Assembly (NCBI RefSeq): GCF_027942865.1
Contig: NC_134509.1
Location: 35,576,197 to 35,640,196 of the forward strand
From: Odontesthes bonariensis
Taxonomy: Eukaryota > Chordata > Actinopteri > Atheriniformes > Atherinopsidae
DNA: 64,000 bases
Reading direction: 5' to 3'
This document shows positions 32,696 to 44,600 of this stretch, piece after piece. Under the pieces are notes generated by a model. The model did not search any database. It was given only the letters and a program-made list of their open reading frames with translations, and was not told the DNA's origin. A program made the translations under genes and the position numbers. How positions within the stretch are numbered: position 1 is the stretch's first letter; each line of letters starts with the position of its first letter.

Positions 32696-35600
32696 ATGGA
32701 CTACCACACTGAGTGCTGCTTCTGCGATCCAGAGGAGGGTCACGGAGGTCTGGATGAGCAGCCTCTTCACAGTATCCATGCACCCAACCGGATCCGACCA
32801 TCTTCATACCGAGCCCTAAGGAGTGCCGTGTCCAGTCTGGCTCGCATTGATGACTTCTTCTGTGAGAAGATTGGCTCAGGTTTCTTTTCTGAGGTCTTTA
32901 AGGTATGTGACCTTGTCTCCTGAGTTGGCTACAGTTTCTTTGTGGGTGGAAAAAACTTCTATGGGTTAGAATACACTTTCACTATCAAGCAGAAACACAT
33001 AATCCTCCAGTAATGTTGCACTGTCTTGACATCATTTATTAAAAATCATGGCATGTTCATTTTTAACTTCAACTTGGCATGATTAAAGTCCCATGGTCAA
33101 CCCAAGGCCATAAAAAAATCTGAGACATTGAGAAACCATCCACTATTGTAGAGTTACAAATATTAGTTTATTGGTAGAAATTGAACTGGCAAATGTGTTT
33201 AAACTTTTGATAAAGATATTTTTTAAATCAAAGATTCACTGCTCTTAACCTTTTTAAGGTGACTATTTTCCACTTTTATTAGTTTTATATTGAGATAAAC
33301 TCAGAACATCTGCGTTTTAGCATTATGTTCTCTACTAATTTTTGTACTGTTTCTGACGTATAAATATCAAATTGATGATTCAAGACAATAATTGTTGATT
33401 GAAGAGTCAAATTACTTCTGTGGTGCAATACATTAACCCCGCCCAGGGTCTCCTTAATCAGAATTTTCCAAGGTGTCTGTTGAGGATAAATATTACAGTG
33501 TGCATTCCCAGTTTCTGCAGGACTTTGCCATATGCTATGTTGGTGTCTGTAGAGGCTACCGTCTAAGAATTTTTTCCTTGTCAATACAGTTATTGAAAAG
33601 TAGCAATACAAAGCCCTATTCACAATGGTCAAAAACTTGCTACAACATCTGGCTCTTGATCTAGCTCTTGAGTGCATTCAGTCGTGGGTCAAATGACTGC
33701 AGTAGACATGAGTTTAATCTGCTCTGGATCAGCTCAGCATCACTGGGACCACAACACTCAGATGTAAATGATAATTGTTAGTTGAGAACGCTGTGGTCTG
33801 GCACACAAAAATAGGCACACCTCATATTTTCTTTATAGAAGCACAAGTTTGCCAGCTGGAACATGGCCAGGTCACATGACAAAGCTGCTCATTGACTGGT
33901 ATTGTCATTGTTACCATGGTTGCAGCACACAGTTTTAATATGCAACCACCATGGAAATTCAGTGTTAAAGAGGTTAAATAGATTGGTCCACATATTTGTT
34001 TTGATCAAATTGCACTTTCTTTACCTTATTCATATTTCTTCACATTTTTTCTTCACCTTATACTATGCATGTGGGACACAGGGTATGTCAGTGAATCTAC
34101 ATTGTTACAGCTCAGCAGAAAAAAAAAGATATTACTGCTGAATTTATATATCAGCATTTTTTATGTATGTGTGCATTATGTGTACAAAACACACATGAAA
34201 AAAAGTTTAATTACAAGACATACTTATAAGGTAAACTGCGGTATTTTCAACATTAAGCCTCTTTTCTGAGCCGTCTGCAATGTTTTAGAACCCCCCTCAC
34301 CGCTTTTTTGATGTTTACTGCTGTCTCCGGTATTTGCCTAATTTTGATTCTTCTCAACCTGCTTCAGAATGGCAAGTCATGCGCATGTCCAAAAAGGTCC
34401 GTAAAAGCACAATAAACGTCCGTTTTCAAAATAATCAACTCACCGGAGTGGTTACTGGTGTGCACTGGTAATCCATATCAAATTTCGTTGCGAAAAGTTG
34501 CTTCTGTCGTGTTTTATTTGGCAGCTCGTTCATGCTCGCACTATTTTCTTAGCGGTGGCGGAGTAATATCAACGAACATCCAGTACAAAATGTCAAATAA
34601 AACACGACAGAAGCAACTTTTCGCCACGAAATTTGATATGGATTACTAGTGCACACCAGTAACCACTCCGGTGAATTGATTATTTTGAAAACGAACGTTT
34701 ATTGTGCTTTTACGGACCTTTTTCTCTGTTGTAAGTGTTGTAAGTATAGTGATACAAATCACTTACTCACCTTATACTGCTCTGTATTAATATGCGGCAC
34801 TTATCCTCTGATCCTACTCCACCTCTGATCCGCCAGCGCTGACCTTAATGCGTCCATGGTAGTTAGCCGTTAGCTACACTAGAGCACTACAGGTCAAATA
34901 AGCAGCTAGTCCTAGCTAGTATACAGATAATTGCCTAGAATGTATTTATCCTACTTCATGAAATTCCATGTTCGATGTCGCTTATTTGTTTCAGATGCTC
35001 TGCACACATTCCATATGTGATATATTTTACTATTCTATTCAAGATCATATTTTCGTTCATTAGTCCTTGCTATACTCCCATGACCCTTCTAGCGGTCATG
35101 ATGTCCTCTTTGAAAAATACAATCAGAGAGGTCCAGTCAATTTGACGGAAGGCCTACCATCTGCCATTTGCATAAACGTATAGTGGCCCACAGTTGACAA
35201 ATTAAATATACCATTGCGTTTCGCTATTGTCGATATTTGCTTGCAATCTGCAGATTAACCACTAGGTAGCTATATGACAACCAATGTAAACACTGCTGAC
35301 CAATACAGTAAATTGAAGAAATTGAAAAAAGATCTATATATAAACCGGTATAATCTCTCATCAATAACAATGGAAAAACAATTTTAGTTTTAATTTTTAA
35401 TTTTTTAATACATAATAATTTTTTAATACATATTTGTCAGGTTTTGGGGTTGGGGGTGAAGGTAGGACACGGATGCGAAATCAACTGATATTGGTTTGAA
35501 AAAAAAGACACCTTATTTCCTTATTGTGAATATCTGTCGAATATCCAATATCAAACCAACTTCACCACGGTCTTAAGCGGCAGCTGCAGCAACAACATTT

Positions 35601-38600
35601 CCGGAAAGGTACTGGCTTGATTAAATTAATTCTGGACTCTATATCCGACCACATGAAGACCTCGGGACACTTCGGTTTGGCTTTAGGGACCCTCTACTCA
35701 CTACCACGTAAGTGTTATGTTGTTTGGAGCTGTAGAAGAGGTATAAAAATAGTGTTTTGTAGCGGCGATACTCGATGCCCTCATCACTTCCAGGCTAACG
35801 ACTTTTGGCTAAAAACGGTCAAATCGAAATTCTCAAAACACATCCGAATGACATGATTTTGATGTCAACTCAACGTATGTACTCCCAACATCCCGTAAAT
35901 TGATCTAAAGTGCATTTTACGCCGGATTATCCCTTTAACTTTTGAAAAACAACGTGGAACATGGAAGTAACGGGAATCAACACAGGCAGGTCAGGTATGA
36001 ATGGCAATGATCTCACAAAGGAACACAAAGGACTGAGAACTAAATAGGGAGTGGAAGTGATTGGGAACAAGGTGTAGCTGGTGGGGAATAAACGGGTGCA
36101 GTGAGTGAACTAATTAACAGAGTGCAGGGAAACTAAAACATGTCTAAAAACTAAACATGGACTGAAACACAAAAACATACCCTAAAACATGAAAACGTAA
36201 GTCCATGGGCGTGACAATATTAACCATTGTAATTTGGAACAGGGATTACATGCAACAGAACAAAAAGACATACAGGAACAGGGAGCTGAAAATGCAGAGG
36301 TGAGGTTCAAAACCCCTTGAGAAAAATAACTTCAACATCAGATACTGTAACAGCCCTCATTAAATATGTTATCCATTGATTGTTTTTCATTGGAAACAGG
36401 GACAAATTGCTACAGAACTGAAAGAAAAACAGAAACATGGGGCTGAGAATGAAGAGGTGAGAGTCACATACAATAACAAAATAAAATATAACTTCTGCCA
36501 GGCCAAAAAAAGTTGGCACCAAAAAAAGTTGCAGTCTAATGTTGTTGGGATGCATTTAGCTTGGATTATGGCACACATTTGCTGTGGATTGCCCACCACA
36601 GACCCCAAACCTTAAACCAGCAAAAGCGTGTCATGAGACAAAAGGTGTTTCAACAACATATTGGGAGTGTGACTGTTTTTGGCCGGGCAGTTTACTAAAC
36701 TAACTTTGGCATAATTTTACAGAAAGCAAGCACAGAGCAGGTGCAGCAGGTGAGGATCCTGAAAAAGAGAAAGCATCAAAAAATAAAAACATACAATTAA
36801 GAACATTTAAGGAAGCTACCTTTGGCATACTTTTTCAGCAAGTACAATCACTGGCTGGGGAAGCTGAGGGTGTTGAAACAAGCACAGAGCAGGTACAGCA
36901 GGTGAGGATCCTGAAAAAGAGAAAGCATCAAAAATTAAAACATACAATTAACCCTTGCAAGGTGTTCGTGTTTTTGTTACATAGGTGTTTTTCTTTTTGA
37001 CCCGGGCCTATAGAAAAACCTTTTAAAAAAGGCGGAAAAAATCAGCTCATATTCACACATGTTCCCTTCATCCTGCTTGTGAATTTCTGTGTAGATATGT
37101 TTTTGAGGGTGAGAGATACACAGAGAGAGAAAGATAAGGAGACAGTGAAGAAAGTGAGTAAACTGAATCCAAGCTCTCGGATTGAGCCACTAGTGCTCTT
37201 GTGAAAGGTTGCAACATTGATGCACAACTTGAGGACCGAACAATATCTGCACTCATTTTTCCACATAATTCACCCTCTGCCTTGTCCACTCAACATGTGA
37301 TCAGTATATCAAAGAGTTTAGAAAATATTGATGTATAAGCCCCCCCAAAATGATATGGGTCAAAAAGACCCAGGAACACCTCCTGTGTAATAGAAATGTG
37401 CAGGGGGGGTTAGCAAAATTCATGATTCAAGATTCCTCACAGAAAATGAGCCATGGGCAGTGAATTTGTGTGAAAGAATAATAACAGATACCATTTTTCT
37501 CAAGCAAAAAACTGAAAACGGGTCAAAAAGACCCGAACACCTTACAAGGGTTAAAGTGTTAGTTCGCCATTTTGCACATTAAGCCCTGTTTGGGGGTATT
37601 CTGGGATGAGTTAGAGATGTTCTGATCACAATTTGGACATTTGGTGCTGAACGGAGCATTTAGGTATCCATTGCTGCAGCCCCCCCACCTTTGCATTGAG
37701 TCAATGACCACTCAAGCAAACAATCATAAAACGGCATTAAACTTTCGTTTGCAGAGACATGAAACTCACCGTGTGGTCTGTGGTGGACAGCGATACGTTG
37801 GCTCGAAAATCACCGCGAAATACGCTTCCAGAGAAGTTATATTACCATTATTGTCCGTCTTCATTGATTTGTATTGGTTTGACTAGTATTACTCCGCGCG
37901 CTGTATGTCGCTGGATGTCTTGCTGCTGCTATTCAACGGTGTCCGGAAAAATAGGTCCACCAAATGCTAAAACAACTGTTAGAAGGCACATTTCGCTGCG
38001 ATTTTCGGGTCAATTTATCGCTGTCCACCACTGACCACACGGTGAGTTCCATGTCTTTTCAAACGAAAGTTTAATGCCGTTTTATGATTGTTTGCTTGAG
38101 TGGTCATTGACTCAATGCAAAGGTGGGGGGGGCTGCAGCAGTGGATACCTAAATGCTCCGTTCAGCACCAAATGTCCAAATTGTGATCAGAACATCTATA
38201 ATTCACCCCAGACTACCTAAAAACAGGGCTTAATGTGCAAAATGGCGAACTAACACTTTAAGAACATGCTACTTTTACTCACAAGCATAACACAAGTTAA
38301 CAGCCCAAGTTAATAAAGCAAAACTGGTTAAACAAAATAAGCACTTACCAGACGGACCAAAGAACATTTTGAGGTCATAACATATAATAGAACTATTTAC
38401 AGTAATAAATCCAAATCATCTACTTTACAGGGGGAGTCATCAAACCATCTCTGCCATCCGTCATCATGGGCAATGTAAGATCGTTAGCTAACAAGTTGGA
38501 TGAACTTCTAGCCTTGACAAGGACTCAGCAAGAATATCGGGAATGTAGCATTATGTGTTTTACTGAGACATGGCTGCAGGATCATATCCCTGACTCCAGC

Positions 38601-41600
38601 GTCTCTCTGTCGGGCTTCCTGACTGTACGAGCAGATCGAGATTTAAAGAGTAGCAGGAAAAGGAAAGGGGGTGGATTGGCAGTGCTTGTCAACAACAGAT
38701 GGTGTCACCCAGGACATGTTACTGTGAAGAGTCGTCTCTGCAGTCCTGACATTGAACTATTGGCAGTAAGTTTTCGTCCATATTATTTGCCAAGAGAGTT
38801 CACCAGTGTTGTTTTGGTGGCTGTTTATATTCCACCCTCAGCTGTTGCCGACACTGCATGTGATGTCATCAGTTCCGTTGTTGCTAAGATACAGACACAA
38901 CACCCCAATTCTTTTGTGGCAATATCTGGTGATTTTAATCATGCCTCACTCTCTGCTACACTGCCAACTTTTCAACAGTTTGTCAGCTGCTCTACCAGAG
39001 AAAACAAGACATTGGATTTGTTTTACACAAATGTCAAGGATTCATACATTTCGAAATCAAGACCTCCCCTGGGTAAATCAGATCACAACCTTGTTTTTCT
39101 CTGTTCAGCATATAAACCCCTTGTCCAGAGACTACCTGTCACAAAAAGGACTGTTAGAAAGTGGTCACAGGAAGCTGAAGAAGCCTTACAGGGTTGTTTT
39201 GATGCAACCGATTGGATTTCTCTTTGTAAGCCACATGGAGAGGACATTAATGCCATGACTGAGTGTGTGACTGACTATATAAACTTCTGTGTGGACAACA
39301 CCATCCCCACCAGAACAGTGAGATGCTTCCCTAATAACAAACCCTGGATCACCAGTGAGCTAAAGGAACTATTGAACAAGAAAAAAAGAGCCTTTAGGGA
39401 GCGAGACAGGGAGTTACTGAGGAGTATACAGAAGCAGCTCAAAGTCAAGATCAGAGAGAGCAAGGAGGTGTATAGAAAGAAGCTTGAGAGTAAACTGCAG
39501 AGGAACAATATCAGAGATGTGTGGTCAGGAATGAAGAAGATAGGCCTCAAACAGAGGGAGGATTGGAGGATGGAAGTCTGGACAGAGCAAATGAGCTGAA
39601 CATATTCTTCAACAGGTTCAGTTCAGGAACAAGCTCACCATCCTCCCCTCCTGTTCCCAGCCAAAGAGACATCCCACCCTCCTCTGACCCACAGCTTTCC
39701 TGTAACATCTCCACCTCCACCTCAGTCATGGATTCTTCTGCTTCCACTAGTTTGTCTTCAACCCAATCAGGAGATGCTGCTGTCCCCTTTGCCTCTCCCT
39801 CCCACTTTTCTGTTTCTAGAAGTCAGGTGAAGAGGCAGTTGGAGAGACTGAACCGGAACAAGGCTGCAGGTCCAGATGGTGTCAGCCCCCGAGTCCTGAA
39901 GGCCTGTGCAGAGCAGCTCTGTGGGATTCTGCAACACCTTTTCAACCTTAGCTTGACCCAAGAGAAGGTACCACTGTTGTGGAAGACATCCTGTCTGGTT
40001 CCGGTACCAAAGAAAACTCACCCTTCAGTCATCAATGACTACAGACCTGTTGCCCTGACATCCCACATCATGAAGGTCCTGGAGAGACTCCTGTTGACCC
40101 ACCTGTGTAAGCAAACCAGCACATATCAGGACCCCCTGCAGTTTGCTTATCGCCATGGAGTTGGAGTTGAAGACGCTATCATACACCTGCTTCAACAAGC
40201 CCACTGTCATCTGGACAAAGCAGGCAGCACTGTGAGGATCATGTTCTTTGATTTCTCCAGTGCATTTAACACAATCCAGCCTGGTCTGCTTCGTCTGAAA
40301 CTCCAGAAGACTCAGGTGGAGGCCTCAACAATCACCTGGATTAATGACTACCTGACAAACAGACCACAGTTTGTCAGACTGAAGAATTGTGTGTCTAACC
40401 AGGTGATCAGCAGCACAGGAGCACCACAGGGGACTGTACTCTCACCATTCCTATTCACTCTGTACACTTCAGACTTCCAGTACAAGTCAGACTCCTGTCA
40501 TCTACAGAAATATTCAGATGACTCTGCAGTGGTCGGGTGTATCAGAGATGGACAAGAAGCTGAGTACAGAGAGCTGGTGGACCGCTTTGTGGCATGGTGT
40601 GGGAACAATCATCTCATCTTGAATGTTAACAAAACAAAGGAGATGATTGTAGATTTCAGGAGAAACAGGGTCAGATCAAACCCTGTTTCCATCATGGGAG
40701 AAGAAGTGGAGGTGGTTGAGGAATATAAATACCTTGGTGTTCATCTGGACAACAGACTGGACTGGAGACACAACAGTGAAGCCATCTACAAGAAAGGACA
40801 GAGCAGACTGTACTTCTTGAGGAAGCTAAGGTCCTTCAAGGTTAGCAACAAGATGTTGCAGATCTTCTACAAGTCTGTTGTTGAGAGCGTCATTTCCTCT
40901 GGCATCATCTGTTGGGGCAGCAGCATCAGAACCAGGGACCTAAAAAGACTCAACAACCTGATAAGGAAGGCTGGTTCTGTTCTGGGGACGACTGTGGAAC
41001 CTCTGGAGACAATAATGCAAAGAAGGATTTTGCATAAAATCAAGAGAATTATGGACAACCCTGAACATCCTCTCCATGAGACTGTTATCGGAAAACAGAG
41101 TCTCTGCAGTCAAAGGCTTCTTCAGTTTGGATGCAAAACGGACCGCTACAGGAAATCTTTCCTGCCCACAGCCATCAGCATCTATAATAACTCCTTGATT
41201 TAATTGAGTTACATTAACATTTAATTTCCCTCTGGGATAAATAAAGTATTTTTGAATTGAATTGAATTGAATTAATTGAAGTGGGACAGCAAGATAAGCC
41301 TGAGGATCTGTTAGTTTCTCCATACCAACCAGCTGCACAGCTAATTGAGCCGCAAACTCTGGCCAACCGCACTCTCCGCTTCCAGGATAGTTGGTTCAAA
41401 GACTACCCTTGGCTTCATTACAGCTATGATGTGAAAGGCGTTTTGTGTTTCTACTGTTTCACATCTTTTAAACATGGTACCTCAAACATGGCAAAAAACA
41501 CAGAACACACGTTCATTACACAGGGGTATAGGAATTGGAAAAGGGCTAGGGAGTCCTTCAGCAGGCATGAAGGCAGTAGGGCTCACATAATAGCAGTCAA

Positions 41601-44600
41601 CACACAGAAACATAAGCACAAGTCAGTGAGAACGCAGCTTTGCAGTGTCTCAGAAACTGCGCAAGCAGCATCAAGGTCGGTACTGCTTGAGATTGTGGGG
41701 TCGGTGAGGTTCTTGGCAAAGCAGGGCCTAGCTCTGAGAGGCCATGACAATGATGATGGGAACTTTAAACAGCTCCTGGAAGAAAAGGCTGAGACAGACC
41801 CAAACTTGGCACAGTGGCTTCAAAGACAACACAGCTACACCAGTCCCGAGTGTCAAAATGAGCTGCTCAAAATAATGAACAACAGCATCCTACGAGGCAT
41901 CACTGCAGCAATCCATCAACAACCAGTTCTGCAGTTCTCCTTGATAATGGACATTACCGGCATAGAACAAATCTCAATATGCCTCCGGTATGTGGATGAA
42001 GACCTGGAGCCACTGGAGGAGTTCATTGACTTGTATGAGGCTTCTTCCACCACAGGTGAGCAACTCTTCAAGATTGCCTCCGATGTGCTGCTTCGACTCA
42101 ATCTGCCGTTTTCCGGACTTCTTGACCAGACCTACGATGGAGCTGCCAACATGTCGGGGCACTTGTCTGGGACACAGGCCCTGATTCGGAGGGAGCAACC
42201 CTTGGCCAGCTTTATCCACTGTGGCCCTCATTGTGTTAATCTGGTCACACAGTCAACATGCTCAGCAACACCAGTTATCAGGGATGCGCTGCAGTGAATC
42301 CACGAATTGGGGTGTTGGTTGCACAGTCTGGGAAGGCAAATGCCGCTTTCAAGGATGTCGCAAAACCAGCATCCGGCTCAGTTAGTGCCATCAAGCCTCT
42401 GTGTGCCACCAGATGGACCGTGCGAACACCAGCAATCAAGGCAGTCCTCAGCCAGTATACCTCGATCCTTGCTGCACTAGAGGAGATGGCATCTCAAGTG
42501 GGAGATAACACCGCCTCACGCGTGAATGGCCTCTTTGACAGGCTCCAGAGGGGGACCACCATCCTGGGGCTTCTGCTTGTACGGGAACTGCTCGTGAGGT
42601 TGGAAGGCCTGAACACATCTCTGCAGGGAAGAGGGACTACCATCTCTGGGATGATGAAGGCTTTTGACTGCACAAGGCAGGGCTGTCTGGCGTTGAGGAC
42701 TGATGCTGCATTCAGGACCATCTTCGAAGAAGCAGTGACCCTCACCACAAACATGGACCTCCAGCCCATAGAGGTCCGGCCAAACATCACACTCCTGAGA
42801 CAGCAGAGGAGTATTTCCGGGTGCAGTTTTTCCGTGCTGTTGACACCGTAGCCACCCAGCTACAGGTTCGGTTCGACCAGACAAGCGTAGACAAGCAGGT
42901 TAAAGGTAGGGTAGGAGATCCTGGATTTTGAGTCCAGCGAAGCTGCATTTTGAAAATACACAGGTAAAAAGTCCCAACCCTTTTCTTCACTTTCCCCCCG
43001 AAGGCACGCCTCTAGAGTACATGAACGCGCACGAGCACGAAGGTGCACGAGCGCTGTTCTGACAGCAAGCATCGATCGTTGCCGTATTTAGTATTTAGTA
43101 TTTAGTTTATGCTAACTATACGTTTAATAATGCTAGGTGCTAGCCAAGCTGGCTCTAGTTTAGCTTCCTGCCAAGCTTCTGGACGCGTAATTCGTTCACG
43201 GAGCAGGGTACGCGCACGGGGGGGGGGGGAGAGCAGATTGCAGTTTGATAGACGGCATCAGAATCCAATCATTGTGAACGGTCCGTTCACAATGATTGGA
43301 TACTGTTTTTCCTAGATTGTACGTTCTAGAGGCCACTAAAACTTTTCATATTTGTGTCAAAACTTTTAATTAATTGGTTGCAATGGGGGTGTGAAGAGTA
43401 TTTCAAGCAATATGTAAAAAAATGTTCCAGAAAAAGATCCCCTACCCTGCCTTTAAGCTGGAGGACATGCTGGTGACGGGGAAAACAGATGGAAACATTG
43501 TGAAACAATATCCAGAACTGGAACAACAGCTTATGCAGATACAGCTAGCCATGTTTAAGGCGAACAACAAATATACGACCTGTGAATAAGCTGCAAAAAT
43601 CCTCAGAGGGCTGTCACCAGAGGTCAGAGGGCTCTTCCCGCAAGTGGAGACGCTGGTGAGACTGCTGCTCGTGGTGCCGGTGTCCTTCTGTGAGGCGGAG
43701 AGGAGCTTCAGTGCCCTGCGTCGCCTGAAGACATGGCTCCGGTCATCGATGTCTCAGTTGAGGCTAAACAGTATCGCCATCTGCCACGTCCATAGGGACA
43801 AACTAAAGAAAATCGAAAAAAAAGAAATAGCAACAGCCTTCATTGAACAATCAGAGAGAAGGGTCCATGTTTTTGGCCACTTTTAGTTCTCATTACAGTA
43901 GCTGTACACACACACACATACACACATAGAGATACACAAATGGGGGTCAGTCTGTCGTAAACCAGTTTTCTTTTGAGGGTTTGCACACAACATAGGTCTG
44001 TGGACCTTGTACAGGAAGGAAGTCAGATACCATTCCTGGATATGGGCTGTGTCTTTGATGGGTACATGGCCAGTGCCTTTTAAGTACAAATTCAGCAAAT
44101 ACCTGTCACTGCTCACCAGAGAGCGTTTGTTCACCTATGAATCCAGTTTCATGCTTTTTGTTTTTGATTTATTGTTGTTCTGTTACTAACGCTTTAACAC
44201 AATACAAGTTAAAAATTTCCTAAATGCAGATCTTCTGTGGGATCTTTTTTTGCAAGGCATCATTCACATCAGACAGTGCTTCTTCAGAATCAGATAACTC
44301 ACAGCTTGTCTTCTTAATAACGGTCTCCAAATCTAACTTTCAAAAAGCCACAAAACAAGAAAAATAAAAAACTTATAGCATCTGAACACACAAGACGTCA
44401 AACGACAAACAAATCCAGGAAAGACAAGGGGTTCTCTTCCGACCTTCTCCCCCCCTTCCACGGGTCTGTGCAAGCAAGCAACACAAGGGTTGCACGCACA
44501 AGGCGCATGGACGGACGGCCAGCAGGGGCTAGCGACAAGCAGCTACCTGGTCACATGAACAATATCTAGTTTGTCGACTACCCGCCATTCTGAAACCAGA

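Larger units (their letters stand above)
36230..43886 (+). pseudogene. ZMYM1/DUF4371-type hAT transposase-derived gene, split and frameshifted
   Basis: The main coding block 41281-42297 (338 codons) has [18 protein letters not shown], a TTF/MYM-type zinc-finger block, then [13 protein letters not shown] (DUF4371-like) and LVTQSTC. The frame shifts near 42290 and continues to 42851 ([16 protein letters not shown]), is cut by a TTAA element, then resumes at 43453 and ends 43644-43886 with [20 protein letters not shown], the hAT C-terminal dimerisation motif. A TGA/TAA occurs near 43588. Small upstream exon-like units at 36230-36950 fit the 5' part. A Rex1-like LINE sits between these and the main block. 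It is nested in tesk2 intron 1, same strand. Confidence 0.65.

Noticed and set aside
37641-38034. Small plus-strand frames of 81 and 91 codons
   Set aside because: Lie inside the TTAA foldback element and follow its palindrome.
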